Origin: Thermanaeromonas sp.
GTDB taxonomy: Bacteria; Bacillota; DSM-521; Neomoorellales; Neomoorellaceae
DNA: 64,000 nt
NCBI RefSeq assembly: GCF_021890735.1
Contig: NZ_JAKKUR010000002.1
Span: 38,028-102,027, forward strand
Direction: 5' to 3'
The notes below the pieces were generated by a model, which saw nothing but the letters and a program-made list of their open reading frames with translations, was not told where the DNA came from and did no database searches. Positions 1 to 9,225 of the stretch are shown in pieces; the stretch's first letter is position 1; every line of letters starts with the position of its first letter. The position numbers and the translations under genes are program-made.

Positions 1-371
1 GTTAAGGAGTATATCTCTTTAAGCTTGGTACCTTCAGGTATAGTGCGGGCGAGACCCTCCCGGGCCGGTCCGGCCAAAAGCTTCTCCACCGCTGTTTTCG
101 CCAATTCGCGGGTCGGGTTGATTCCCACCGTGACGGGCACCAAATAGCGGCCGTCGGGCGTAGCATAATAAACGAGCACCTGCTGTAGCTCCTGTTTATC
201 CAAAATGGTGCGGATTTGCTTGCTGGAACTTAAGGCTGGTGGTATTTCTGCGTTCGCCTTTGCTCGGTGAGTACAGCCCTGGATTGTGGCTAGGGCCAGG
301 ATTAAAGATAGGGCAATAGTGGCCGCGCACCCTCCTATCTTTAGCCTGCGTTTTAAGGCGCGGGCAAGCAT
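1..371 (-). CDS. GerM-like sporulation/germination lipoprotein (GerMN domain), 3' end outside window
   Basis: This minus-strand frame is open from an ATG at 371 to the window edge (123 codons seen, no stop). The N-terminus is a basic stretch, a hydrophobic segment (residues about 16-31) and a lipobox ending I-Q-G-C33, so the product is probably a lipoprotein anchored outside the membrane. After a spacer, residues about 70-120 (LVYYATPDGRYLVPVTVGI, then TAVEKLLAGP) match the start of a GerMN domain, found in the spore germination protein GerM and related Firmicutes lipoproteins. It is divergent from the sporulation gene yyaC, which fits a spore role. The C-terminal part cannot be seen, so a single or double GerMN layout is unknown. 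Confidence 0.75.
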   Translation of the reverse strand, partial: MLARALKRRLKIGGCAATIALSLILALATIQGCTHRAKANAEIPPALSSSKQIRTILDKQELQQVLVYYATPDGRYLVPVTVGINPTRELAKTAVEKLLAGPAREGLARTIPEGTKLKEIYSL

Positions 372-536
372 GAATTTACACTCCTTTCTGGCCCTTTGAA
401 TAAAAAATGTTCGACAAACGAGAAGAAAAATCCTCCCCCGCTCTCTTTAACTTTAATCCTTGCGCTTGGTCGAGAGGTGTAACCGTTCATCATATTATAT
501 CTTATGTAGCGGGGTCTAGGCTGCTCTTAAACTTGC

Positions 537-566
537 GTATAAAAAAGGCAGAAATAGCATATACTG
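537..566 (+). promoter_or_regulatory. Possible sporulation-sigma promoter for yyaC
   Basis: The 225-base divergent gap between the GerM-like gene and yyaC holds GTATA at 537-541 and CATATACTG at 558-566, 16 bases apart. These resemble the -35 and -10 elements used by late sporulation sigma factors (SigG/SigK class). The match is partial and the assignment is an inference from the sporulation nature of yyaC. Confidence 0.3.
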
Positions 567-596
567 TAGCCACGATGTTGTTACAGGAGGGAAGTT

Positions 597-1229
597 ATGG
601 TTGCACTTCCTTTTATCTCCCGCCATCTTGTGGAAAACTCCGGTTCCCTCGGAAAGCTTAAATTTCACTATCAGGATCCTTTGGTTGTAGAGAAGCTGAG
701 TTCCGGGCTAAAGGAGTACCTCCTGCGGCTTAATCCCGGGCACACGCGGCCCGTGGTGGTCTTAAGTATCGGTACCGATCGGTCTACAGGAGACAGTCTG
801 GGGCCTCTGGTGGGAACCAAACTCGTATCCTTTGCCGATTTCCCGGCTTGCGTTTTCGGTACCCTGGAGGATCCTGTCCATGCCAGCAATCTTACTGAAA
901 AGCTGGACGAGATGCGCACCAGCTTTCCCGACCCCTTCATAATAGCGGTAGACGCCTGTCTGGGCCAGGTCGACAGCGTAGGCACCATCACCTTATCTCC
1001 CGGGGCCCTCCGGCCGGGGGCTGGAGTGAACAAGGTCCTGCCAGCCGTAGGTGATGTTCACTTCACGGGGATAGTAAACGTCGGCGGGTATATGGAGTAT
1101 TTTGTACTGCAAAACACCCGGTTAAGCCTCGTCATGCGCATGGCCGAAAGGATAGCTCTGGCTATCTACCACGGGGTTCGCCAGGCCTATGGTTTAGATT
1201 CCTATCCTGCTGTTCAGGGCTTACAATAG
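597..1229 (+). CDS. yyaC: Spore protein YyaC (DUF1256, GPR-like/HybD-like fold)
   Basis: This 210-residue protein belongs to the YyaC/DUF1256 family of sporulation proteins related in fold to the spore protease GPR and hydrogenase maturation proteases. Family signatures visible are LSIGTDRSTGDSLGPLVG (residues 56-73), the IIAVDACLG segment (115-123) and the GDVHFTGIVNVGG segment (152-164). The ATG at 597 follows AGGAGGGA at a good distance. It is the only rightward gene left of the origin, and its 3' end overlaps the convergent phosphoribosyltransferase gene by 16 bases. The exact biochemical activity is unknown in the family. Confidence 0.9.
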   Translation: MVALPFISRHLVENSGSLGKLKFHYQDPLVVEKLSSGLKEYLLRLNPGHTRPVVVLSIGTDRSTGDSLGPLVGTKLVSFADFPACVFGTLEDPVHASNLTEKLDEMRTSFPDPFIIAVDACLGQVDSVGTITLSPGALRPGAGVNKVLPAVGDVHFTGIVNVGGYMEYFVLQNTRLSLVMRMAERIALAIYHGVRQAYGLDSYPAVQGLQ

Positions 1230-1855
1230 CCCTTCCCTAGAATAGCGAGTACCTCCTCGTCCTCTACTTGGGGAAAAGATAAATAAAACTGGCCTACGGC
1301 ATAGAAGGGTTCCGGTGTGGCCAGGCATACCGCCTCCTCCACCAGTGGGCGTAACCTTTCCAAGGTTTCAGGCGGTGCTACGGGCACCGCCAGGACGAGT
1401 TCCCGGGGCTCCTTTTTCCGAAGGGAGGTCAAGGCGGCCTCCATGGTGAATCCCGTAGCCAGGCCGTCATCTATGACAATGACCACCCTGCCCTTTATTG
1501 TAGGCTCCTCCCGCCCTCGCCGGTAGACTTCCAAGCGGCGCCTGATCTCTCTAATCTCCCTGTCGATCTCCGGTAGTAGGTCTTCTTTACGCAATCCCAG
1601 CAAGTTAAGGGCCTTTTCGTTATACAGGACAGTCCCGTCCGGGGCCACCGCCGCAACGGCCAGTTCTCTATTGCCCGGAGCCCCCACCTTGCGGGGGATA
1701 ATAACATCTAACTCGGCCTCCAGGGCTTCCGCAACCGGCTGCCCGACTACCACCCCTCCCCGGGGGATGGCCAGTAGCAGGGCATTCCGTCCCGAAAAGG
1801 ACCTTAGGGCTCGGGCGAGTTTTTCCCCTGCCTCCTTGCGGTCTTTGAAAAGCAT
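1214..1855 (-). CDS. Phosphoribosyltransferase family protein
   Basis: The 213-residue product is a type I phosphoribosyltransferase-fold protein. The PRPP-binding loop is VIVIDDGLATGFT (residues about 125-137); an upstream AIPRGGVVVG segment (29-38) and IPRKVGAPGNRELA (53-66) match the stand-alone family common in bacteria whose substrate is not known. No nucleobase can be assigned from sequence. It lies downstream of the DUF4446 gene on the same strand (31-base gap), suggesting cotranscription, and its last 16 bases overlap the end of yyaC. Confidence 0.85.
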   Translation of the reverse strand: MLFKDRKEAGEKLARALRSFSGRNALLLAIPRGGVVVGQPVAEALEAELDVIIPRKVGAPGNRELAVAAVAPDGTVLYNEKALNLLGLRKEDLLPEIDREIREIRRRLEVYRRGREEPTIKGRVVIVIDDGLATGFTMEAALTSLRKKEPRELVLAVPVAPPETLERLRPLVEEAVCLATPEPFYAVGQFYLSFPQVEDEEVLAILGKGYCKP

Positions 1856-1886
1856 TGAGCTTTCACCCCCGCTTTATTTTTTCCCC

Positions 1887-2402
1887 TCAGGCCGTAATAT
1901 AACCTAAGGCTATCTGCAGGGCTTTCTCCTCTTCTTCGCTTAACCGGTAAAGGGGGCGGCCGCGCTTTACAGGCTTTAAAAATACCCTCGTCTCATCCCG
2001 GGAGTAAAGGCTCGTGAGGATAAAACCGTCGCCTTCCTTGGACAGGACGGCCAAGGCAAAGCTCAATTCGCTTCCTGTATCAGAAAAGGCGTTAAAGCGG
2101 ACCATCCCCACCCGGCAGAGGGCGTTTTCCAGGTTCTCCAGAATATGCTGGATTTTCTCCTCCAAGCGATCCATCTGGTTTTTTACATCCTTTATGTCCC
2201 GGAAGCGCTCCAGTACCTCCTTAATATCCTCGCCCTCTCCCGCGCCCGCCAACCGCCGCAGCCTGCGATCCAGGCGTTTTATTTCACTTGTGGCATAAAG
2301 CGTAAGAGCCGTTAAAATAATGATTGCTACCAGGACCATTGCACTTATATAGGGTATGTAAGGGTAAATAAACTCCGCCCAGCGGGTGATTTGTGCGAGC
2401 AT
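1887..2402 (-). CDS. DUF4446 family single-pass membrane protein
   Basis: This 171-residue protein has one transmembrane helix near the N-terminus (residues about 16-37), a charged, probably coiled-coil stretch (about 40-100) and a C-terminal domain containing RFNAFSDTGSELSFALAVL, the signature of DUF4446. Members sit near parA/parB at Clostridia origins, as here, but no function is established. The ATG at 2402 starts MLAQITRWAE. Confidence 0.85.
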   Translation of the reverse strand: MLAQITRWAEFIYPYIPYISAMVLVAIIILTALTLYATSEIKRLDRRLRRLAGAGEGEDIKEVLERFRDIKDVKNQMDRLEEKIQHILENLENALCRVGMVRFNAFSDTGSELSFALAVLSKEGDGFILTSLYSRDETRVFLKPVKRGRPLYRLSEEEEKALQIALGYITA

Positions 2403-2504
2403 AGTGGCTAAATCCCTCCCGGTGCTTACAAAGCAGCCCTCAAATTGATTTTACGCTGGAGCGCCCTGTGCCTTTCCCTCTTAGAATCCCAGAGGGGTGA
2501 GGGA

Positions 2505-2527
2505 GCCCCTCCCATTTAAGGAGGGGC
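2505..2527. repeat. Short GC-rich inverted repeat between larC and the DUF4446 gene
   Basis: GCCCCTCC (2505-2512) and GGAGGGGC (2520-2527) form an 8-bp hairpin with a 7-base loop in the 184-base gap downstream of larC. No T-run follows it on the leftward transcript, so a classic terminator is doubtful; it may stabilise an mRNA end. Confidence 0.35.
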
Positions 2528-2586
2528 AAAGAGGGTAAGGGAAGCGGTAGGACGAACCCTGTGTTAAGGTCGGTCTGGCCGACTGG

Positions 2587-3807
2587 TCACCCGGTAAGGG
2601 TGGGCGGCGGGCCGGAGGCCCTGGCCGCGGCGAGGGCCGCAGCGTAGACCTCCTTTAACGGTACGCCCTTCTCCTTGGATATGCGGTAACAGGATTCAAA
2701 TTCGGGCGCGACGTTGAGTATTGCTTCCTTTTCCCGGGAAGGGTGGAGGACCCCCCATTTAACCAAGACTTCCCCGTACTCTGTGGGGACTGTGCAGACT
2801 TCACGCTTGGCCACCAGCCGTGCTTCCTCCCGCACACGCAAGCCCAGGGTAGTGGAGTGGCGGAATAAAGCCAAAGCCACGGCATCCAGGCTGGCAGGGG
2901 GACACAGGGCCGTAAAGACAACCCCCGGCCGCCCCTTTTTCATGTGGACCGGGGTGAAAAAGGCGTCTACAGCTCCGGCAGCCAGAACTTCTTCCACCAG
3001 GTGTGGGAAAAATTCCGGGTTCATATCGTCTATATTTGTCTCTACCACCAGGACCTTATCGTTTAAAAAAAAATCTTCTTGGCCGGGGTTCGGCCAGGGT
3101 TCCCCTATAAATATCCTCAGGAGATTGGGCCGGCTTAAGGGAGTTTTACCTGCTCCGTAACCGCAGGCCGAAATTTTCATGGGGGGTAGGGGGCCAAAGG
3201 AGGAAGCTAGGGTAGTGGCCAGGGCTGCGCCCGTAGGAGTGACCAGCTCTGCCTGAACTTCGCTCCCGTAAACGGGAACGCCCTCCAGAAGGTACGCGGT
3301 GGCCGGCGCGGGTACGGGAAGTTCCCCGTGGCGGCAGCGCACCCAGCCGGAACCTAAGGGCAGGGGTGAGCAATGTACCTCCTCTATGCCCAGGTGATAA
3401 AGCCCCCAGCAGGTGCCCACAATATCGATAATGGCATCCACTGCCCCGACTTCGTGAAAATGGACCGCCTCCGGCGCAATACCGTGCACGCGCGCCTCGG
3501 CCGCGGCCAGGCGCTGAAAGGTAGCCTCGGCCTTTTCTTGCACGGCCGCAGGCAGCGAAGAGGACCGGACTATACCCAGTATATCTTGGAGGTGGCGCTC
3601 CGGATGGGAGCCTTGTACCCTGACCTCTACGTCCACGGCCTCTATACCGTGCTGGCGTACCCTTTCAACCTTAAGCTCCCAGCCCTCGAGGGGAAGGCAC
3701 TTTAACCCCGCCTTAAGGTCTTCCAGGCTTAACCCACAGGACAGGAGTGCTCCCAGGAACATATCTCCGCTGATACCAGAAAAACAATCGAGATAGGCCA
3801 CCTTCAT
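2587..3807 (-). CDS. larC: LarC, nickel insertion step of nickel-pincer cofactor synthesis
   Basis: LarC is the CTP-dependent nickel insertase that completes the nickel-pincer nucleotide used by lactate racemase and other LarA-like enzymes. The 406-residue frame is continuous, unlike the Lactobacillus plantarum gene, where the product is made by frameshifting across larC1/larC2. Landmarks are the N-terminal [18 protein letters not shown] (5-22), a His-rich [16 protein letters not shown] (116-131), and the C-terminal [10 protein letters not shown] and VHMKKGRPG segments. It overlaps larE by 4 bases (ATGA), so the two are translationally coupled. No larA or larB is in this window. Confidence 0.93.
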   Translation of the reverse strand: MKVAYLDCFSGISGDMFLGALLSCGLSLEDLKAGLKCLPLEGWELKVERVRQHGIEAVDVEVRVQGSHPERHLQDILGIVRSSSLPAAVQEKAEATFQRLAAAEARVHGIAPEAVHFHEVGAVDAIIDIVGTCWGLYHLGIEEVHCSPLPLGSGWVRCRHGELPVPAPATAYLLEGVPVYGSEVQAELVTPTGAALATTLASSFGPLPPMKISACGYGAGKTPLSRPNLLRIFIGEPWPNPGQEDFFLNDKVLVVETNIDDMNPEFFPHLVEEVLAAGAVDAFFTPVHMKKGRPGVVFTALCPPASLDAVALALFRHSTTLGLRVREEARLVAKREVCTVPTEYGEVLVKWGVLHPSREKEAILNVAPEFESCYRISKEKGVPLKEVYAAALAAARASGPPPTLTG

Positions 3808-4637
3808 TTTCCGGCACCTGCCCCCTGCTTTAAGAGTTGGTTCATGCTCCCACTGCGGAAACCCTCCAGGTCCAGAGTCACATAGGTAAAGCCCAGGCTT
3901 TTCAAGGTCGTGATGATCCTTTCCCTCGTTCCTGCGGTGATCAGTAGTGGGAAGGCTGCGGGGCTCACTTCCAGGCGGGCTATAGGGCCGTGGTGCCGGA
4001 GGCGCACCTCCCTAAGGCCCAGGCTGCGCAGAAAAGCTTCCCCCTCTGCTACTTGCTTTATTTTTTCAAGAGTAATGGGCTCGCCATAGGGGATACGAGA
4101 GGACAGGCAGGCCATGGCCGGCTTATCCCAGGTGGGCAGATTGTAGTAGCGGGAGAGCTTCCTTATTTCTTCTTTGGTGAGGCCCGCCTCCAGGAGCGGG
4201 CTCCTTACACCGTATTCCCGGGCTGCTCGCATTCCGGGACGGAAGTCGCCCGCGTCTTCGGCGTTGGAGCCGTCTACTACGGCTTTAAAGCCCCTCTCCG
4301 CCGCTATAGCCTGGAGGCGGCTGAAAAGCTCGCTTTTGCAGTAATAGCACCTATCGGCCGGATTAGCGCAAAAATTGGGGTTGTCCATTTCATGACTTTC
4401 TACTACCAGGTGTTCCACACCCAGGCTCTGGGCCAGCCTTTGCGCTTGGTCCAGCTCAGATTGAGGGTAAGTAGGAGAAATCGCCGTAACGGCCAGGACC
4501 TTTTCCGCGGCTTCCCGGGCCACGCGTAGAAGAAATGTACTGTCCACCCCGCCCGAGTAGGCTACCACTACAGTCTCCAACCCAGCTAATATCTCTTTCA
4601 GCCGCTCTAACTTTTCCTTAAGGGTCTCGTCTAACAT
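3804..4637 (-). CDS. larE: LarE, ATP-dependent sulfur transferase for nickel-pincer cofactor
   Basis: LarE activates the pyridinium dicarboxylate precursor with ATP and transfers sulfur. The 277-residue protein has the PP-loop SGGVDST (28-34). Cys177 lies in [14 protein letters not shown], at the position equivalent to the sacrificial Cys176 of L. plantarum LarE. Three further cysteines cluster at 90, 97 and 100 (NFC-x6-CYYC). Some LarE proteins use a bound iron-sulfur cluster instead of self-sacrifice; which cysteines would serve here cannot be decided from sequence alone. It is the first gene of the larE-larC pair, transcribed away from parS. Confidence 0.92.
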   Translation of the reverse strand: MLDETLKEKLERLKEILAGLETVVVAYSGGVDSTFLLRVAREAAEKVLAVTAISPTYPQSELDQAQRLAQSLGVEHLVVESHEMDNPNFCANPADRCYYCKSELFSRLQAIAAERGFKAVVDGSNAEDAGDFRPGMRAAREYGVRSPLLEAGLTKEEIRKLSRYYNLPTWDKPAMACLSSRIPYGEPITLEKIKQVAEGEAFLRSLGLREVRLRHHGPIARLEVSPAAFPLLITAGTRERIITTLKSLGFTYVTLDLEGFRSGSMNQLLKQGAGAGK

Positions 4638-4690
4638 AACTTGTTTTCCCCTCCTGTGGTTATAAAGTTACTGCCCGAGGACACATAAAA

Positions 4691-4706
4691 TGTTTCACGT
4701 GAAACA
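4691..4706. promoter_or_regulatory. parS centromere site
   Basis: The 16-base palindrome TGTTTCACGTGAAACA matches the Firmicutes parS consensus exactly. It lies between larE and the 3' end of parB, about 8 kb from the dnaA-proximal oriC. ParB binds such sites and spreads to organise the origin region. I noticed no second perfect copy in the window. Confidence 0.95.
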
Positions 4707-4723
4707 TTCTCCACACGAAATAC

Positions 4724-5602
4724 TTATAATGATACCATCTCCCCTCCCAACACCTGCAACAAACGCTCTAACTCTCCCTCACTGTAATAATAAATTTCAA
4801 TACGCCCGCCCTGACGCATCCGCCGGATCTTAACCGCCGTGCCGAACCGCTCCTCCAACGCCTCTCTCATCGCCTCTAACTCCCAGTCCGCCTCCTCCGA
4901 AACCCTTACAGATCCAGCCTTCCGTCCTTGGGGGGCCTTCCCCTGCCAGCGACGCACCAACTCCTCCGTCTCCCGCACACTCAAGCCCCGCTCCACAACC
5001 TCCTCCGCCGCCCGGACCTGTAAGTCCGCATCTTCGAGGGACAGAAGGGCCCGGGCATGCCCAGCCGAAAGCTCACCCCTCCGGAGCATCTCTTGTACCG
5101 CCGCGGGAAGCTGTAAAAGCCTCAGCGCATTGGCAATAACCGGGCGGCTCTTACCTACACGTGAAGCTATCTCCTCCTGAGTAAGCCCGTACTCCACCAT
5201 CAAGGCCTCATAAGCCCTGGCCTCCTCCAGAGGGTTCAAGTCCTCCCTCTGCACATTCTCAATAAGGGCTATCTCCCGCACCTGCCGCTCATCCAACTCC
5301 CTGACCAACGCCGGTATTTCCTTCACTTCCGCCGCCTTGCACGCCCGCCAGCGCCGCTCGCCGGCCACCAATTCATAACGCCCTTCCCCCACGGGCCGTA
5401 CAATAACTGGCTGAATCACTCCGTGCACCCGGATCGAATCTACCAGCTCGGCCAGCTTTTCCTCATCAAAATCTTCCCGCGGTTGGTGCTTCCCGGGTAT
5501 AATACTGTCCACCGGCAAAAGCTGGACCCCCGAAGAATCCTCTTTATCCCTGATGTCCGGCAGCAAAGCACCCAACCCGCGTCCCAGCCCCCGTTTAGCC
5601 AT
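4724..5602 (-). CDS. parB: ParB/Spo0J chromosome partitioning protein
   Basis: ParB is the CTP-dependent clamp that loads at parS. It shows the CTPase motifs GERRWR and ENVQR (about residues 81-86 and 115-119 from the chosen start) and a helix-turn-helix region with TQEEIASRVGKSRPVIANAL. The ATG at 5602 is preferred over the TTG at 5608 because AAGGAGG lies 9 bases before the ATG but only 3 before the TTG. The start overlaps the end of parA by 8 bases. The C-terminal dimerisation helix is present, giving a usual length of 292 residues. Confidence 0.95.
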   Translation of the reverse strand: MAKRGLGRGLGALLPDIRDKEDSSGVQLLPVDSIIPGKHQPREDFDEEKLAELVDSIRVHGVIQPVIVRPVGEGRYELVAGERRWRACKAAEVKEIPALVRELDERQVREIALIENVQREDLNPLEEARAYEALMVEYGLTQEEIASRVGKSRPVIANALRLLQLPAAVQEMLRRGELSAGHARALLSLEDADLQVRAAEEVVERGLSVRETEELVRRWQGKAPQGRKAGSVRVSEEADWELEAMREALEERFGTAVKIRRMRQGGRIEIYYYSEGELERLLQVLGGEMVSL

Positions 5603-6356
5603 TGGCAAGCACCTCCTTAGCCAGTTCCCGGTAAGCCTCCGCGCCCCGGGAACGGGGGTCGTACAAAGTTATGGGTTGCCCGTAACTGGGAGCCTCGCTC
5701 AGCCTTACGTTTCGCGGTATAAGGCTTCGGAACACCTTATCCCGGAAATAACCTTTTACTTCCTCTACCACCTGGATGGCCAGATTGGTGCGGGGGTCAA
5801 ACATGGTAAGAACCACCCCTTCGACCTCAAGGCCAGGGTTCAGATGCCTCGATACAAGCCGCACCGTGTTCATAAGCTGGCCTAGGCCTTCCAAAGCATA
5901 ATACTCGCACTGAATGGGGATCAAAACCCGGTCCGCAGCAGTTAAAGCATTCAGGGTGAGAAGGCCTAAAGAGGGAGGGCAATCAATAATAACAAAATCA
6001 TAGTCCTCCTTAACCCCGACCAGCGCTTTTTTCAAACGTTCCTCCCTAGCGACAGCGTTAACCAGCTCTACCTCAGCTCCGGCAAGCTCCATGGTAGCCG
6101 GCGCCACCTGTAAACCCCTTACCGCCGTAGGAACTATGACCGCCTCCAAAGGAACCCCTTCGATAAGCACATCGTATATTGAGTGTTCCACCCTAAAACG
6201 GTCAATGCCCACCCCGCTGGTAGCGTTACCCTGCGGGTCTATGTCCACCAAGAGGACTTTCTTCCCCTCTTCAGCGAGACATGCGCTCAAATTAACCGCA
6301 GTAGTTGTCTTTCCAACCCCTCCTTTTTGATTGGCTATGGCAATAACCCTCCCCAT
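5595..6356 (-). CDS. parA: ParA/Soj chromosome partitioning ATPase
   Basis: This 253-residue Walker-type ATPase has the deviant Walker A KGGVGKTTTAVNL (11-23) and the ADRVLIPIQCEYYALEGLGQL region typical of Soj. It drives origin segregation with ParB and, in Bacillus, influences DnaA activity. It is the promoter-proximal gene of a parA-parB operon. The 160-base gap upstream to rsmG contains the 12-base palindrome AAGAGGCCTCTT near 6520 but no clear promoter. Confidence 0.95.
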   Translation of the reverse strand: MGRVIAIANQKGGVGKTTTAVNLSACLAEEGKKVLLVDIDPQGNATSGVGIDRFRVEHSIYDVLIEGVPLEAVIVPTAVRGLQVAPATMELAGAEVELVNAVAREERLKKALVGVKEDYDFVIIDCPPSLGLLTLNALTAADRVLIPIQCEYYALEGLGQLMNTVRLVSRHLNPGLEVEGVVLTMFDPRTNLAIQVVEEVKGYFRDKVFRSLIPRNVRLSEAPSYGQPITLYDPRSRGAEAYRELAKEVLANG

Positions 6357-6516
6357 GGAACCTTACCTCCCACCCGCTTCGTTCCTGTAACCTGTACCTA
6401 GCGGTCTCTCTTCTTCATCTCCGCCTTCTACTATACCAGAACCATCCGCTCCACATAAAGAGGCCGTTTCGTAAAACTCCCGCCCCAGAGGCGACATCCT
6501 CACCCCGGCCAGATAC

Positions 6517-7242
6517 TTAAAGAGGCCTCTTAGCAGGAATTCCCACCCGCCTCGGCCACTCCGACGACGTTGCAGCAACCTTCCGGATAACAACTATCCT
6601 GCGCTCCTCACCTCCATCCGGAAGGCGCCCCCTCCACATCTTCTCCACCGTGCCACCGATGGTATCCAGGGCGCGGCCTGCCCTCTCCACTTCCTCCTCA
6701 GCCCGGGGTCCCTTGTACGCCGCAAGCCTCCCCCCCATCTTCAACAAGGGCAGACCGTATTCCACCAGCACCCTCAACTCCGCTACAGCCCGAGCCAGAG
6801 CCAAGTCGAAGCATTCCCGCCAACCCTTCCGCCTACCCAACTCTTCTACCCGCGCCACCACACACTCCACGTCCTCCAACCCCAATTCCTTCACTACCCC
6901 CTGTACGAAACCCAACCTTTTCCGGTTACTGTCCACCAAGGAAACTTCAAGGTCGGGCCTGTAAATCTTAATTACCAACCCGGGAATACCTGCACCCGTA
7001 CCGATATCCACCACTCGCGCGCCCGGCGGAACCTCCACGGCAAAAAAAAGGAGAAGGGAATCCAGAAAATGCTTCCTCCAGATTTCCTTCTCCTCCTTCA
7101 CGCCCGTAACGTTAAACCTAGAACCCGCCTCCTTCAGCATCTTACCGTAACGGTAAAGGAGCAGCGCTCTTTCCTCCTCCAACGTCAAGCCCTGCTCTTC
7201 TAAAAAAAGCCGTAGCTCTACCGAATTATCCTGGCTCCCCAT
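6517..7242 (-). CDS. rsmG: RsmG, 16S rRNA m7G527 methyltransferase
   Basis: The 241-residue product (also called GidB) uses S-adenosylmethionine to methylate G527 of 16S rRNA. The SAM-binding motif VVDIGTGAGIPGLVIK is at 77-92, preceded by the conserved WRKHFLDSL (55-63) and FNVTG (43-47). It lies downstream of mnmG in the usual mnmE-mnmG-rsmG order. The length is normal; no oddities. Confidence 0.95.
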   Translation of the reverse strand: MGSQDNSVELRLFLEEQGLTLEEERALLLYRYGKMLKEAGSRFNVTGVKEEKEIWRKHFLDSLLLFFAVEVPPGARVVDIGTGAGIPGLVIKIYRPDLEVSLVDSNRKRLGFVQGVVKELGLEDVECVVARVEELGRRKGWRECFDLALARAVAELRVLVEYGLPLLKMGGRLAAYKGPRAEEEVERAGRALDTIGGTVEKMWRGRLPDGGEERRIVVIRKVAATSSEWPRRVGIPAKRPL

Positions 7243-7279
7243 CCCAAAGCTACCCCCGGCTCCAAAACTGATCTAAAGC

Positions 7280-9181
7280 TTACCTTGCCGCCCGCAAACC
7301 CTCATTCCCCCCGGACCTGCGCCGCCTCTCCTCCAAATAGACAAGTAACAGGCTCACGTCCGCAGGAGTAACCCCCGGCACACGGAGGGCCTGACCCACC
7401 GTTTCCGGACGTACCTTGCTCAGCCGCTCCTGCCCTTCCCGCGACAACCCTTTTATCTCGTAGTAATCTAAGTCGGGCGGTATGCGGCGACCTTCCAACC
7501 GGGCCAGCTTTTCCACCTGGGCTTTTTCCTTGGCGATATACCCTTCGTATTTCAAAGTGATCTCTACTTCTTCCGCCACGGCAGGTTCCAGCTCGGGAAA
7601 AAGCCCCCTAACCTGAAGATCTCTTAAAGTAATACGCGGCCGCTTTAAAATTTCCGCAAGGCTTGCCGGACCCTTAAGGGGGCTCTCCCCCTTCTCCGCC
7701 AGCAAATCCTGCAGTTCCTCCGCATCCGGCCCGACCTGCCGGCTCCGCAAGTCCTCTAAAGCCCTGGATATGGCCTCCCTCTTGCGACAAAAGGCCTCAA
7801 AGCGGGCCCCGTCCAACAGACCTACCCTATAACCCTTCTCGGCCAAACGAAGGTCCGCATTATCCTCTCGCAACAAAAGCCTGTGCTCAGCCCGGGAGGT
7901 GAGCATCCGGTACGGCTCGGTTACTCCGCGCGTCACCAGGTCATCGATCAACACTCCTATATAACCCTCAGACCGGCTAACAACCAGGCCCTCCCTTTCC
8001 TTAGCCAGGCAGGCAGCGTTGATACCGGCTATAAGCCCCTGGGCGGCCGCCTCCTCATATCCGGAAGTACCGTTTATCTGCCCGGCCAACAAAAGCCCAG
8101 GTATATCCTTGCACTCCAAGGTCAATTTGAGCTGGGTCGGATCCACGTAATCATATTCAATAGCATAACCGGGACGCACCATTTCCGCCCTCTCCAGACC
8201 CCGGATGCTGCGCAACACCTCGATCTGCACGTCCTCCGGCAGACTGGTGGACACCCCCTGCACGTACATCTCATCCGTACCCAGCCCTTCCGGCTCAAGG
8301 AAAACCTGGTGGGCCGGCCGGTCGAACCTAACTACCTTGTCCTCAATGGAAGGACAATACCGTGGACCCCGGCCCTCTATAAGACCCGTAAACAGCGGAG
8401 CCCGATGCAAATTGTCTCGGATGATCTGGTGCGTCCTTTCATTCGTATAGGTCAACCAGCAGGGTACATTAGGCCGGTTAGGCGTTTCCTCCCAGAAGGA
8501 AAAATACAGCGGTCCCTCATCCCCGGGTTGTTCGATCATCTTAGAAAAATCGACCGACCTCCTGTTTACCCGGGGAGGAGTTCCCGTCTTAAAGCGGCCC
8601 ATTCTAAGGCCCAGCTCCCGCAGGCTTTCCGCTAGCTCTACCGCGGGAAACTGCCCGTTAGGACCACCCTCATAGGTTACATCACCGATTATAATGCGGC
8701 CCCTAAGATACGTCCCCGTAGTCACCACCAAGCTCCGGCAGCCGAAAAACGCCCCCGTCCTGGTAACAACTCCCTTGACCCGGCCACCCTCCGTTACCAC
8801 CCGGGTAACCGTGGCCTGCTTAAGTTCAAGATTAGGCTGCCTAAGGAGGGTCAAAAGCATAAGCTGCTGGTAAAGCTTTTTATCCGTTTGGGCGCGCAAG
8901 GCCCTGACCGCGGGTCCTTTGCCCATATTAAGCCTTCTTATTTGAATCCGGCTCCGGTCCGTGTTCAGCCCTATCTGGCCTCCCAGAGCATCTACCTCGC
9001 GCACCAGGTGCCCCTTTCCGGGCCCGCCTACCGAAGGGTTGCAAGCCATCATAGCTACAGCCTCTAAGCTCAAGGTCAAAAGCAAAGTCCGACAACCCAG
9101 GCGCGCCGAAGCCAGGGCGGCCTCGCACCCGGCGTGTCCGGCTCCCACTACAATCACATCATAATCTCCCGCCCGGTACAT
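7280..9181 (-). CDS. mnmG: MnmG, tRNA U34 carboxymethylaminomethyl modification FAD protein
   Basis: MnmG (GidA) works with MnmE to modify the wobble uridine of several tRNAs, using FAD and methylenetetrahydrofolate. The N-terminal dinucleotide-binding motif [19 protein letters not shown] and the [24 protein letters not shown] signature region are present. The start at 9181 ([11 protein letters not shown]) is chosen because AGGAGGGGGAAAGGAG lies just before it and family members begin there; a longer frame to 9229 would add 16 unlikely residues. Length is 633 residues. Confidence 0.95.
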   Translation of the reverse strand: MYRAGDYDVIVVGAGHAGCEAALASARLGCRTLLLTLSLEAVAMMACNPSVGGPGKGHLVREVDALGGQIGLNTDRSRIQIRRLNMGKGPAVRALRAQTDKKLYQQLMLLTLLRQPNLELKQATVTRVVTEGGRVKGVVTRTGAFFGCRSLVVTTGTYLRGRIIIGDVTYEGGPNGQFPAVELAESLRELGLRMGRFKTGTPPRVNRRSVDFSKMIEQPGDEGPLYFSFWEETPNRPNVPCWLTYTNERTHQIIRDNLHRAPLFTGLIEGRGPRYCPSIEDKVVRFDRPAHQVFLEPEGLGTDEMYVQGVSTSLPEDVQIEVLRSIRGLERAEMVRPGYAIEYDYVDPTQLKLTLECKDIPGLLLAGQINGTSGYEEAAAQGLIAGINAACLAKEREGLVVSRSEGYIGVLIDDLVTRGVTEPYRMLTSRAEHRLLLREDNADLRLAEKGYRVGLLDGARFEAFCRKREAISRALEDLRSRQVGPDAEELQDLLAEKGESPLKGPASLAEILKRPRITLRDLQVRGLFPELEPAVAEEVEITLKYEGYIAKEKAQVEKLARLEGRRIPPDLDYYEIKGLSREGQERLSKVRPETVGQALRVPGVTPADVSLLLVYLEERRRRSGGNEGLRAAR

Positions 9182-9225
9182 CTCCTTTCCCCCTCCTTTC
9201 CTTCGAAAATCAACACTCACCATCC

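Noticed and set aside
6363..6593. A 76-codon minus-strand frame between parA and rsmG
   Set aside because: It overlaps the 3' end of rsmG, has no recognised domain and no convincing ribosome-binding site; it reads like a frame shadow.
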